DNA of 39,055 nucleotides. It comes from a bacterium (GTDB taxonomy: Bacteria > Chloroflexota > Dormibacteria > Aeolococcales > Bog-877). A program made the translations under genes and the position numbers. The notes beneath the pieces were generated by a model. It did no database searches. It was not told the origin of the DNA and saw only the letters and a list, made by a program, of their open reading frames with translations. Shown one piece after another: positions 30,407-38,402 of this stretch. How positions within the stretch are numbered: position 1 is the first letter of the stretch; each line of letters begins with the position of its first letter. The DNA lies in the NCBI GenBank assembly GCA_021801645.1, contig JAJYXT010000070.1, positions 1 through 39,055 on the forward strand, written 5' to 3'.

Positions 30407-31054
30407 ATGACCCAGTCCGACCAGATCGCCACCTACTTCCCGACCCGCCTGGCGGCGGTCATGCGCTGGTCCGACGGGGAGCAGGCCTATCGCGGGGCGG
30501 AGGCGGCGGCCAGGGCGGGGGTGGGGTCGGTGGAGGTCACCTCGGGCACCCCCGGAGCGTTCGAGACCATCGCCCGCCTTAGGAGGGAGTTCGGCTCGAG
30601 CTGCCACTTCGGCGGCGGGACGATCACCAGCGCCGACCTGGCCGAGGCCGCGCTGGGGGCTGGGGCCGAATACCTGGTCACCCCGTACCTGGTCCCCGAG
30701 GTGGCCGAGGTGGCCCGGCGGGCCGGGGCGCTGCTGGTGATGGGGGCCAGCACCCCCACCGAGATCGCCCGGGCGATGGAGCTGGGGGCGGGTCTGGTCA
30801 AGGTGTTCCCGGCCAACCCCCTGGGCGGGCCAGAGTACATCCGCGCCGTCCGGGGGCCGATGCCCGAGGTGCCCCTCTGGGTCAGCGGAATGGTGGGCAT
30901 CGGCGATGTCACCGAGTACCTCGCCGCCGGGGTCCGGGTGGTGGGCTTGACCAATGACCTCTTCCGCCCCGGTCTCCTCCGGGAGGAGAGGTGGGACGAG
31001 ATCACTGAGCTCTGCCGACGGGCGCTGGCGGAGGCCGCCCCGCTTCCCGTCTGA
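30407..31054 (+). CDS. KDPG/KHG-type aldolase (Eda family)
   Basis: A 215-residue class I aldolase that would cleave 2-keto-3-deoxy-6-phosphogluconate or 4-hydroxy-2-oxoglutarate to pyruvate and an aldehyde. The Schiff-base lysine is K132 in GLVKVFPANPLGG, and E43 lies in VEVTSGTPGAFE. The usual EVTLRTP carries a substrate-carboxylate-binding Arg; here Ser-Gly replaces Leu-Arg, hinting at an altered substrate. GGGTITSADLAEAALGAGAEYLVTP is the expected central segment. The ATG at 30407 has AAGGAG nine bases before it; an in-frame ATG at 30389 lacks one. No Entner-Doudoroff dehydratase is in the window. The nearby proline genes make hydroxyproline-derived 4-hydroxy-2-oxoglutarate one possible substrate. 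Confidence 0.87.
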   Translation: MTQSDQIATYFPTRLAAVMRWSDGEQAYRGAEAAARAGVGSVEVTSGTPGAFETIARLRREFGSSCHFGGGTITSADLAEAALGAGAEYLVTPYLVPEVAEVARRAGALLVMGASTPTEIARAMELGAGLVKVFPANPLGGPEYIRAVRGPMPEVPLWVSGMVGIGDVTEYLAAGVRVVGLTNDLFRPGLLREERWDEITELCRRALAEAAPLPV

Positions 31055-31078
31055 CCGGGGGGCGCCCTCAGCCGCAGT

Positions 31079-32377
31079 TCAGAAGGCCGGCCGCCAGGCC
31101 ACCTTGGGGTCGGGCGGGAGGCCGAGTCCCAGCTCGGCCATGACCTCTCCGACCAGGTAGATCGAACCGAGGGCGATCACCGCCCCCTCGGGACCGGCCA
31201 GCTCCCGCGCCCGGGAGAGGGCCGCCGCCACCGGGACCAGGCGCTCGGATCTCCCGGGCCACTCGCGGGCCAGGACCTCGGGCTCCACCGCCCGGACGGC
31301 GTCGGCCCTCGTGAGCACCGCCGCCTCCAGGGGCAGCGAGGAGAGCCGGGCCAGCATCCCTGAGTGGTCGTGGTCGCCCATGGACCCGAACAGCAGCACT
31401 GACCGCCTGCCCCCGGTGGCTGACCGCAGCTCTCCAAGCACGGCCTCCACGGCGGCTGGGTTGTGGGCGGCGTCCACCAGCACGGTGGGGGCGGTGGCCA
31501 CCTCCTCCAATCGCCCCGGCCAGCGGACCCCGCGCAATCCCTGCCGGACTGCCCTCTCACCGATCTCAGCCCCCAGCAGCCGCCCCAGGCCGTCCGCGGC
31601 GGCCACTGCCACGGCGGCGTTGGCCCCCTGCACCTGGCCGGTCACCCCCAGTTCGAGCTCGGCCAGCTCCCGAGCCGGAGTCCGGACCCGCAGCCCCGCT
31701 CCCTCCCAGGCGTATTCGATCCCCTCTCCCAGCTGCCAGAGCTCGGCGCCCACTCCGGCGGCGGCCGCCCGCACCACCGGCCGGGCCTCCCCCTGAGCCC
31801 CGGAGATGGCCAGGTCACCCCGCTTGAAGATCGCCGCCTTCTCTCCGGCTATCTGGGCCACGGTGTTGCCCAGCTGGGCCTGGTGATCCAGCCCCACCGA
31901 GACCACCACCGCCACCCCGCCGTCCCAAACGTTGGTGGCATCCAGCCGCCCTCCCAGCCCCACCTCACAGACCGTGATCTCGGCGCCCCACTCCCGGGCG
32001 GCGAGGAACCCCATCGCGGTCAGGAGCTCATGGTGGGTGGCGTCCACCCCCCCTCGACGAGCGGCCTCCAAAGCCCGGTCCGCCAGGAGGGCGAACTCCC
32101 CTTCCGCGACCGGCCGGTCCCCCAGCTGGATCCGCTCCCGGTAGCTGGTGAGATGGGGCTTGGTGAGGAGGGCCACGCGCAGCCCGGAAGCTCGGGCTAT
32201 GGCCGCGACCAGAGCGCACACCGAGCCCTTGCCGTTGGTGCCCGCCACCAGGACTCCCTTGAGCTGGTCCTGGGGGTCACCCAGCTCCCGGCACAGCGCC
32301 CTGGTGGAGTCCAGGCCCAGGCGCATCCCCGGCCGGCTGGAGGCGGCCAGCGCGGCCAGCGACTCGCGGTAGTCCAT
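31079..32377 (-). CDS. folC: Folylpolyglutamate synthase / dihydrofolate synthase
   Basis: A 432-residue ATP-dependent Mur-ligase-type enzyme that adds glutamate to folates. It has VAGTNGKGSVCALVAAI (P-loop), KPHLTSYRERIQLGDRP, EVGLGGRLDATNVW, SVGLDHQAQLGNTVAQIAGE with the conserved carbamoyl-lysine region, ISGAQ, and in the C-terminal domain GRLEE and VLVDAAHNPAAVEAVL. The ATG at 32377 begins MDYRESLAALAAS as in other FolC proteins; the frame is open to 32545 but that region is the reverse of the lipoprotein gene. There is no ribosome binding site, and CACAAT on this strand lies eight bases before the ATG, so a nearly leaderless transcript is likely. It is not followed by another folate gene here. 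Confidence 0.93.
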   Translation of the reverse strand: MDYRESLAALAASSRPGMRLGLDSTRALCRELGDPQDQLKGVLVAGTNGKGSVCALVAAIARASGLRVALLTKPHLTSYRERIQLGDRPVAEGEFALLADRALEAARRGGVDATHHELLTAMGFLAAREWGAEITVCEVGLGGRLDATNVWDGGVAVVVSVGLDHQAQLGNTVAQIAGEKAAIFKRGDLAISGAQGEARPVVRAAAAGVGAELWQLGEGIEYAWEGAGLRVRTPARELAELELGVTGQVQGANAAVAVAAADGLGRLLGAEIGERAVRQGLRGVRWPGRLEEVATAPTVLVDAAHNPAAVEAVLGELRSATGGRRSVLLFGSMGDHDHSGMLARLSSLPLEAAVLTRADAVRAVEPEVLAREWPGRSERLVPVAAALSRARELAGPEGAVIALGSIYLVGEVMAELGLGLPPDPKVAWRPAF

Positions 32378-32384
32378 GGTCTGG

Positions 32385-32391
32385 CATTGTG
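32385..32391. promoter_or_regulatory. Overlapping divergent -10 boxes between folC and the lipoprotein gene
   Basis: CATTGT (32385-32390, plus) lies six bases before the lipoprotein GTG at 32397; CACAAT (32391-32386, minus) lies eight bases before the folC ATG at 32377. The start codons are only 19 bases apart, so both promoters must share this element or lie inside the opposite genes. The plus-strand box is weak (three of six). Confidence 0.35.
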
Positions 32392-32396
32392 AGGGC

Positions 32397-33398
32397 GTGA
32401 GAGCACTCATCCCGGCCGCGGCGCTGGCCTTGCTGCTGCTGGCCGGCTGCGGCGCCGCCCTGCCCCATCCCCATCCCGAGGTGAGCCCCACGCCCACCCC
32501 GCCCCTGCCCCTGGGGGTGCTGCCTCTGGGGGGAGAGGTCACCACGCCTGTCGACCTTCACCCGCCGTTCCTGGTCCAGGGCCACCTGCCGCAGATGCCC
32601 CGCCATGTTCCCGCGGCCCAGACGGCGCAGGATCCCCTGACCGCCCTCCAGGACCTGGTGACCGCCCTGCAGGTCCCCGGACCCGCCGTCAACACCGGCG
32701 CCGGCCTCTCCTACAACCTGGGCGCCACCACCGGGTACCAGCTCACCTCGCCCACGGGGTACCAGCTCTTCAACTTCCACCCCAACACCCCGGTGGACGA
32801 GACGGGGGCGACCCCCTCGGTGGCGGCCGCTGACGCCTACGTCTCCCAATTCCTCGCCACCCGCCACCTCCCCTACCCCCACGAGAGCCTGCTCCCCCTG
32901 CCCTCCCTCAGCGTGGTCAACGCCGCCGACCGCCGCGTCTTCTTCCAGTGGGCGGTGGGCGGGTACCCGCTGGTCAACATCAGCGGCCAGCCCCTGGAGG
33001 TGTACGCCGACGTGGCCGCCAACTACCGGGAGCAGCTGTCCCTGGTGGGCCTCTCGGGCACGGTTCCCCCGCCGATCACCGGCCCGCTGGCCGCCTACCC
33101 CCCCACCACTCCCGACCTGATGATCCAGGACCTGAACCAGGGCCTCCTGGCCCCGGGGTCCTACCTTCTGGACTCCTCGGGACAGCCCTTTCCGTCTCCC
33201 AGCCCCACCTCCCCGAGCACCGTGGTCCTGATCTCGGCAGCGACCCTGGGGATGGTGGCCAGCGCCGGCTACCTGGTCCCCGTCCTGGTCTTCACCGTGT
33301 CCAACCAGCCTCCGGTCAGCGCCTTTGTGACCTGCGCGGCGTCCACGGCGGTTTGCGCCCCGCTCCGGTACTCCACCACACCGTCCCCCCCGGGATGA
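32397..33398 (+). CDS. Putative lipoprotein of unknown function
   Basis: A 333-residue exported protein. GTG at 32397 opens a lipoprotein signal, VRALIPAAALALLLLAGC, with lipidation expected at the Cys near residue 18. A Pro/His-rich linker follows (about residues 20-60). The body contains TGYQLTSPTGYQLFNFHP, VFFQWAVGGYPLVNISGQP, YREQLSLVGLSGTVP and a C-terminal stretch LVPVLVFTVSN, with two cysteines near the end (CAASTAVC) that could form a disulfide. I do not recognise a family; the strand-rich second half looks like a small extracytoplasmic domain. The upstream GAGGG is only three bases from the start. It is followed by 108 bases holding the promoter of the next operon. Confidence 0.65.
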   Translation: MRALIPAAALALLLLAGCGAALPHPHPEVSPTPTPPLPLGVLPLGGEVTTPVDLHPPFLVQGHLPQMPRHVPAAQTAQDPLTALQDLVTALQVPGPAVNTGAGLSYNLGATTGYQLTSPTGYQLFNFHPNTPVDETGATPSVAAADAYVSQFLATRHLPYPHESLLPLPSLSVVNAADRRVFFQWAVGGYPLVNISGQPLEVYADVAANYREQLSLVGLSGTVPPPITGPLAAYPPTTPDLMIQDLNQGLLAPGSYLLDSSGQPFPSPSPTSPSTVVLISAATLGMVASAGYLVPVLVFTVSNQPPVSAFVTCAASTAVCAPLRYSTTPSPPG

Positions 33399-33443
33399 GC
33401 CCCGGCGGTCCCCTCGGCCGAACCGCGTGGGCGCGCAGGCTCG

Positions 33444-33457
33444 GTCGACAATATACT
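33444..33457 (+). promoter_or_regulatory. Promoter/operator region of the Gfo/Idh-DUF4438 operon
   Basis: TATACT at 33452-33457 is a good -10 box; no clear -35 box is seen. GTCGACAAT (33444-33452) abuts it and is identical to nine bases at 4102-4110 by the ABC transporter start, so one regulator may bind both. Transcription from here would give a leader of about 43 bases. Confidence 0.4.
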
Positions 33458-33506
33458 TTCTCCAATCGCTCCCGGAGGGGTTCGGCACGGTGTTGGAGGG
33501 CAGCAG

Positions 33507-34625
33507 TTGGCGGAGCTCGGGGTGGCGATCGTGGGGGCGGGACGCTGGGCGGGACGCGCCCACCTTCCCGGCTGGCTCCGGGACCCGCGGGCCCGGGTGG
33601 TTGGGGTGTACGACCTGGATCCGGATCGCGCCCGCGCGCTCTCAGCCATGGCTCCCGGCTCCAGGGCCTACTCCTCGGAGGCTGAGCTGCTGGCCGACCC
33701 CGAGGTCCAGGTCGTGGACGTGGTCACCTGGGGGCCGGCTCACTTCCTCAGCGCCATGGCCGGCCTGGACTCCCGAAGGCACGTCCTCTGCGAGAAGCCG
33801 GTGCACCGGGAGTGGGCCCGCACCCGGGACGCCGGGAATCTGGCGCTCTCCCGCGGGCTCCGCACCAAGGTGGGCTTCACCTTCCGGTTCAGCCCGGCGA
33901 TGATGCGCATGCGCGAGCTGATCGCCGAGGGCTATGTCGGGCGACCGCTGGTCTTCAACGGCTTCGAGCAGAACTCCCAGTTCCTCGACCCCATGACCCC
34001 CATCCGGGCCGGAGAGGGGGACCCGGGAACGGGTACCGAGATCCAGGTGAGTTCCCTGGAGGGGTACGGGGCCCCGATCATCGACCTGGCCCTCTGGTTC
34101 GTGGGCTCGGAGCTCCAGGAGGTGGTGGGTCAGCTCGCCAACCTGGTCCCGGAGCGGCTGGTGCCGGGATCCCAGGTCCCGGTGCGGCTGCCCATCGACG
34201 ACGCTGATGCCTTCCTCTGCCGCTTCGCCAACGGTGCCATCGGCACCATCCAGAGCAGCTACGTCACGGTGGGCAACTACCCCGGCCTGGAGGCTCGGCT
34301 GTACGGCACCGAGGGTGCCCTGATCTGCCGGCTGGTGGAGGAGGAGGGGGTGTGTGAGCGGCTCTACGGCGCCCGCCGGGACCAGGTGGAGTTCCGCCGC
34401 CTGGAGGTCCCGGAGCGGCTCTATCCCCCCGGGGGTGGGCTCACCGAGCCCTGGGACACCGCCTTCTACGCCAACCTGATCTCCACGTTCGTGAGTGAGA
34501 TCGCCGACCCGGGCCTTGTGGCGCAGGCCGACTTCCTGGCCGCCGCCCGGGTGCAGGAGGTGATCAACGCCGTCGAGCTGTCCCACCGCCGTCACGGCTG
34601 GGTCCAGCTCCCCCTGGAGGGCTGA
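33507..34625 (+). CDS. Gfo/Idh/MocA-family protein with atypical active site (first copy)
   Basis: A 372-residue protein with an N-terminal NAD(P) Rossmann domain (VAIVGAGRWAGRAHLPGW) and the conserved E96-K97-P motif in VLCEKPVHRE. The second domain contains FNGFEQNSQFLDP and SLEGYGAPIIDLALWFVG. In catalytic members the latter is DxGxH; here D193 is followed by Trp197 at the His position, so chemistry may differ. The partial gene at 38403 is clearly a paralogue sharing EQNSQ and LEGYGAPIID. The start is TTG at 33507 with GGAGGG nine bases upstream. It is the first gene of the operon; the ligand is unknown, probably a sugar acid, cyclitol or other polyol. Confidence 0.85.
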   Translation: MAELGVAIVGAGRWAGRAHLPGWLRDPRARVVGVYDLDPDRARALSAMAPGSRAYSSEAELLADPEVQVVDVVTWGPAHFLSAMAGLDSRRHVLCEKPVHREWARTRDAGNLALSRGLRTKVGFTFRFSPAMMRMRELIAEGYVGRPLVFNGFEQNSQFLDPMTPIRAGEGDPGTGTEIQVSSLEGYGAPIIDLALWFVGSELQEVVGQLANLVPERLVPGSQVPVRLPIDDADAFLCRFANGAIGTIQSSYVTVGNYPGLEARLYGTEGALICRLVEEEGVCERLYGARRDQVEFRRLEVPERLYPPGGGLTEPWDTAFYANLISTFVSEIADPGLVAQADFLAAARVQEVINAVELSHRRHGWVQLPLEG

Positions 34626-34628
34626 GCG

Positions 34629-35663
34629 ATGCCAGCGGACCGTCTCGTGGTGTTCACCACGCCCCTGGAGCCGGAGCTGGTGGAGCGCCTCCGCCAGACC
34701 CATCCGGAGTACACCATGGAGTACCCCGAGGACCTCATCGCCACCCCCCGGTACCCGGGCCACCACCGCATGCCCGATGCCCAGGGGGAGGAGCTCGAAC
34801 GCTGGCGTGCGCTGCTCTCCCGAGCGGAGGTGATGTTCGACTTCGGGCCACCCGCCCTGCACACCGAGCTGGCCCATCTCCCCAATCTCCGCTGGATCCA
34901 GGCCACCTCGGACGGGGTCGGGCAGTTCGTTCGCCGGGTCGGGCTGGACCGGAGTGCGCAGGTGGTGGTGACCACGGCCCGGGGAGTGCATGGGCGGGCG
35001 CTGGCGGAGTTCGCCATCTTCGCCATGATCTACTTCAACCGCGACCTGCCGGAGATCCTCGCCGACCAGCGGCTTCACCAGTGGGCCCGTCGCAGCGGCC
35101 GCCTGGTGGCGGGCCAGGAGGTGGTCATCGTCGGGCTGGGAAGCATCGGCCGGGAGGTGGCGACCCTGGCCAGGGCGCTGGGGGCACGAACCACGGGAGT
35201 GGTGCGCTCCCTGGACGGCCGGACGGCGGCCTCGTCCGGGGTCGACCGGCTGCTCGAGGTGGCGGGGCTGGACAGCGCCCTCCCCGATGCGGACTTCCTG
35301 GTCCTGGCCATGCCCCACACGGACGAGACCGAGGGGCTCATCTCGGGAGCCCGGCTCTCCCTGCTGCCCCAATCGGCGGCGCTGGTGAACCTGGCCCGAG
35401 GCACGGTGGTGGACGAGGACGCCCTCACCTCAGCGCTCGGGGAGGGGAGGCTCCGAGGAGCTGCCCTGGACGTCTTCCGGGAGGAGCCGCTCCCGCCGGG
35501 GAGCCCCCTGTGGGACCTTGCCAACGTCCTGGTCACGCCGCACTCCATGAGCACCGTGGCCGGCGAGAACCAGCTCCTGGCCCAGCTCTTCAGCGAGAAC
35601 CTGGAGCGTTACCGGCACGGGGCGGAACTCCTGAACGTGCTGCGCAAGGACCGGCTCTACTGA
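34629..35663 (+). CDS. D-isomer-specific 2-hydroxyacid dehydrogenase
   Basis: A 344-residue NAD(P)-dependent enzyme that reduces a 2-keto acid to a D-2-hydroxy acid or the reverse. The cofactor loop is VVIVGLGSIGREVATLARAL, and the catalytic triad is in place: R257 in LVNLARGTVVDE, E286 in DVFREEPLP and H305 in VTPHSM. The N-terminal substrate domain (about residues 1-110) contains PEYTMEYPEDLIATPRYPG and IQATSDGVGQF and does not resemble PGDH or lactate dehydrogenase closely, so the substrate is open. The ATG at 34629 follows GGAGGG by seven bases, three bases after the first Gfo/Idh stop. The stop overlaps the next ATG by one base. Confidence 0.92.
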   Translation: MPADRLVVFTTPLEPELVERLRQTHPEYTMEYPEDLIATPRYPGHHRMPDAQGEELERWRALLSRAEVMFDFGPPALHTELAHLPNLRWIQATSDGVGQFVRRVGLDRSAQVVVTTARGVHGRALAEFAIFAMIYFNRDLPEILADQRLHQWARRSGRLVAGQEVVIVGLGSIGREVATLARALGARTTGVVRSLDGRTAASSGVDRLLEVAGLDSALPDADFLVLAMPHTDETEGLISGARLSLLPQSAALVNLARGTVVDEDALTSALGEGRLRGAALDVFREEPLPPGSPLWDLANVLVTPHSMSTVAGENQLLAQLFSENLERYRHGAELLNVLRKDRLY

Positions 35664-36529
35664 TGCCGTCTCCCGCCGTCCGCACCAACGAGGCGGCCCT
35701 GGTCCAGGTGGGGCTGCTGGGAAGGGTCAGCCACCCTCGCCACCCCGGCACCTACGCTGTGGACCGGGACGATCTGCCCGGGATCCTCCCCGGCATGTCC
35801 GGGGTGACACCGGACATCCGGGTGGGGTCACCGGTGTTCGACTTCGCCTGCGACCACGGTGAGGCCGGTGTGTCGGCGGAGGCCGAGGGCGAGTCGGCGA
35901 ACCTCGCCTTCCAGGTCCTCGCCTGCCTCGGCAACCCGGTCACCGTGCTCAGCGGGGCGGCGCGGGGGTCGCGGGGAACGGTGGCCGGCAAGCACGCCTA
36001 CGTGCTGATCGACTTCCCTCAGGAGGCTCTGGAGCAGATCCTCCCCGGAGACCGCCTCTTGGTGCGGGCCAGTGGCCAGGGGCTGGCCATCCTGGACGCA
36101 CCCGAGGTCGCCTGCCGGAACTGCTCGCCGGACCTTCTCAACCGCCTGGGATTGGAGCTCACTGGTCCGGGGGCCATCTCGGTGGCCGTGGCCGCGGAGC
36201 TCACCCCCGAGGTGATGGGAGCGGGACTAGGGATGGACTGCGAGTGGGCCAACTGCGACGTGATGCTGCACGACCGCGAGACGGTCCGCCGGCTGGGGCT
36301 GGAGGGGCTGAGGGTGGGCGACCTGGTGGGCATGCCCGCCCAGGACCACCGCTTCGGCCGCCGCTACGACCCCCGGTACACGGCCGTGGGGGTGGTGGTC
36401 CACGCCCTTGGCCCCAGCCCCGGGCACGGGGTCGGGGTGGTCACCCTGCTCAGCGGACCAAGGGAGCTTCTCTCCTACCATGCGGGGCCGGGCCGGAATC
36501 TGGTCGACCTTCTGGAGCTGGCCCGATGA
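35663..36529 (+). CDS. DUF4438 family protein, copy A
   Basis: A 288-residue cytoplasmic protein that I assign by eye to DUF4438, a family of unknown function with a structure from Thermotoga. Characteristic segments are VSHPRHPGTYAVDRDDLPGI near the N terminus, FACDHGEAGVS, VAGKHAYVLIDFPQEALEQI, GDRLLVRASGQGL, GLGMDCEWANCDVM, LRVGDLVGMPAQDHRFGRRY and GPSPGHGVGVVTLLSG near the end. HDRE, DH and His-rich loops could bind a metal. The ATG sits in TGATG with the preceding stop, and the stop overlaps the next gene (ATGA), so translation is coupled on both sides. A binding or enzymatic role in the pathway of its neighbours is likely but undefined. Confidence 0.7.
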   Translation: MPSPAVRTNEAALVQVGLLGRVSHPRHPGTYAVDRDDLPGILPGMSGVTPDIRVGSPVFDFACDHGEAGVSAEAEGESANLAFQVLACLGNPVTVLSGAARGSRGTVAGKHAYVLIDFPQEALEQILPGDRLLVRASGQGLAILDAPEVACRNCSPDLLNRLGLELTGPGAISVAVAAELTPEVMGAGLGMDCEWANCDVMLHDRETVRRLGLEGLRVGDLVGMPAQDHRFGRRYDPRYTAVGVVVHALGPSPGHGVGVVTLLSGPRELLSYHAGPGRNLVDLLELAR

Positions 36530-37404
36530 CCGCGGGCTCCCTGCGTCTGGTGCGAACCATGCTGGTGGGGTGGGTGAGCCAGCCGGAGATGGAGTCCTCG
36601 CCCTACCTCACCGACTCGGACGGCCGAGCCTTCGTGCCGGTGGGCTGCCAGGGGGTCCGCTACAACGTGCGGGTCGGGATGTCGGCCTTCGGTTGGGAGG
36701 CGGATCGGGTCCAGCCTGGCGCGAGCATCGCCCATCCGGAGGCGCCGGCCAACCGGGCCCTGAGCCTCTTCGCCTGTGTGGGCAACCGGGTCCGGGTCCG
36801 AACCGGCGCCGCCACCGGAGCCGAGGGCGTGGTGACCGGGAAGCACGAGGAGTTCCAGCGCTTCCAGGAGGTCCTGGTGGACCTCCCCGCGGCTGCCCTG
36901 GAGGTGCTGGCCCCCGGCGACCAGGTGGCGATCGAGGCGATCGGACGCGGCCTCCGGCCATGCCCCTCCCCCGCCGTGGTGGCGCACAGCCTGGGGCCGG
37001 AGCTCTGGGCGGCCTGGGCCCCGCGGCCCAGGGGGGACGGTCTGGAGGTCCGGGTGGCGCTGGAGCTGCCCCCGGAGGCGGTCGGGATGGGGGCCGGCCG
37101 GGTGGCCGCCGCCACCTCCTGGGAGCTGCAGACCCCCCCCTCCCTGCTGGAGACGATCCCGGAGCTGGCGCGGGTGCGCCTGGGTGACCTGGTGGCGGTC
37201 CGGGACTGGGATGCGGCCTATGTCAGCGGATACCGTCCAGGTTCGGTGGTGGTCGGGGTCGTGTGCCACGGCGCCAGCCGTCTGCCGGGGCATGGCCTGG
37301 GGCTCACCGTCCTCCTCTCCGGGCGCGAGGGGAGGCTCTCCCTGGCAGTGGACCCCGGGGCCAACCTGGCTGACCTGCTCGCCCTGGGGACGGGGAGGGG
37401 CTGA
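36526..37404 (+). CDS. DUF4438-like protein, copy B (divergent paralogue)
   Basis: A 292-residue protein aligned with copy A along its length: VGWVSQPEMESSPYLTDSDG, FACVGNRVRVRTGAATGAEG, VVTGKHEEFQRFQEVLVDLP, GDQVAIEAIGRGLRPCP, GMGAGRVAAATSWELQTPP, VRLGDLVAVRDWDAAYVSGY and SRLPGHGLGLTVLLSGREG. It keeps the structural motifs (GKH, PGD, PGHGxG-xTLLSG) but has lost the WANCD and MPAQDHRFGRR residues of copy A. A division into an active and a supporting subunit of one complex is a reasonable guess. The start overlaps copy A's stop by four bases, and the stop touches the next ATG. Confidence 0.65.
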   Translation: MTAGSLRLVRTMLVGWVSQPEMESSPYLTDSDGRAFVPVGCQGVRYNVRVGMSAFGWEADRVQPGASIAHPEAPANRALSLFACVGNRVRVRTGAATGAEGVVTGKHEEFQRFQEVLVDLPAAALEVLAPGDQVAIEAIGRGLRPCPSPAVVAHSLGPELWAAWAPRPRGDGLEVRVALELPPEAVGMGAGRVAAATSWELQTPPSLLETIPELARVRLGDLVAVRDWDAAYVSGYRPGSVVVGVVCHGASRLPGHGLGLTVLLSGREGRLSLAVDPGANLADLLALGTGRG

Positions 37405-38397
37405 ATGGCTGAGCCGGCACCGGTGCGCTGGGCGGTTCTTGGGGCCGCCAACATATTCAGGGCCAACTTCCTGCCCTCACTGCGGGCCGCCGGCGGCGGC
37501 GAGGTGGTGGTCGTGGGCAGCCGGGGCGGCCGGCGAGCCGCCGAAATGCTGGCTCGCGAGGAGCTGCAGTGCCGGATCGCCGACTATGAGGGGGCGATCG
37601 GCACCGAAGAGGTCGACGCGGTCTACGTGGCCCTGCCCAACACGCTCCACGTGGAGTGGGCCGGGGCGGCGCTGCGAGCGGGCAAGGCGGTGCTCTGCGA
37701 GAAGCCGCTGGGCGTTGACCTTTCCGAGGTGGAGGAACTGGTGGAGCTGGCGCACGGAGCCCGCGCCCCGCTGTGGGAGGCTTTCGCCTTCCCCTTTCAC
37801 TCGCAGTACCTGAGGGCCGAGGAGCTCATCTCCGGTGGGGAGATCGGGGAGCTCAGGGAGGTGGTGAGCCACTTCCACTTCCCGGTCCGCCGGCCCGACA
37901 ACATCCGCTGGAGCCCGGAGCTGGCCGGTGGTGCGCTCAACGACGTGGGCTGCTACCCGATCCACCTGGCAGCCCTCCTTTTCCGGCGGGTTCCCGGGCG
38001 CGCGCTGGTGTCCGCCACCGCCGCCCCTTCCGGGGTTGACCTGGAGACCTGTGGTCTCCTCGAGTATGGCGGAGGTTCCCGCCTCCTCTTCAGCAGTGGC
38101 CTCTCCCGGGCCAGGGACACGACCACCCGGCTGGTGGGCACCGAGGGCTCGCTGGAGCTCACCGACCCCTTCCATCCCGGGGCCCACGACACCTTCGAGC
38201 TGCGTGTCGCCGGCCGGCCGGGCAAGAGGGAGCGGCTGATGTCCGACGAGCCCACCTTCGCCCCGCTGCTCCGGCACATCCACGCAGTGCTGAGGGATGG
38301 CGCTGGCCCCCGGCACCTGGCGATCAATGACTCGATTCCCACGGCCCAGGCGCTCGAGTGGGTTCGGGCGGCCGCTTCCAGAGAATCAGGGAGGTGA
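37405..38397 (+). CDS. Gfo/Idh/MocA-family oxidoreductase, dihydrodiol/xylose dehydrogenase type
   Basis: A 330-residue NAD(P)-dependent oxidoreductase. The N-terminal part has VRWAVLGAANIFRANFLP and the E99-K100-P motif in VLCEKPLGVDLSEVEEL. The second domain shows WEAFAFPFHSQYLRAEELI and GGALNDVGCYPIHLAALLF, with D180 and Tyr184, matching the branch of trans-dihydrodiol, D-xylose and glucose-fructose oxidoreductases where Tyr replaces the catalytic His. The ATG directly follows the stop of DUF4438 copy B and has GGGAGGGG five bases upstream. It differs strongly from the other two Gfo/Idh proteins of this operon and is probably the working dehydrogenase. Confidence 0.9.
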   Translation: MAEPAPVRWAVLGAANIFRANFLPSLRAAGGGEVVVVGSRGGRRAAEMLAREELQCRIADYEGAIGTEEVDAVYVALPNTLHVEWAGAALRAGKAVLCEKPLGVDLSEVEELVELAHGARAPLWEAFAFPFHSQYLRAEELISGGEIGELREVVSHFHFPVRRPDNIRWSPELAGGALNDVGCYPIHLAALLFRRVPGRALVSATAAPSGVDLETCGLLEYGGGSRLLFSSGLSRARDTTTRLVGTEGSLELTDPFHPGAHDTFELRVAGRPGKRERLMSDEPTFAPLLRHIHAVLRDGAGPRHLAINDSIPTAQALEWVRAAASRESGR

Positions 38398-38402
38398 GGT
38401 AG

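Noticed and set aside
35081-35662. Extension of DUF4438 copy A into the D-2-hydroxyacid dehydrogenase gene
   Set aside because: It is a Gly/Arg/Pro-rich shadow of the dehydrogenase; the ATG at 35663 overlaps the preceding stop as in other junctions of this operon.
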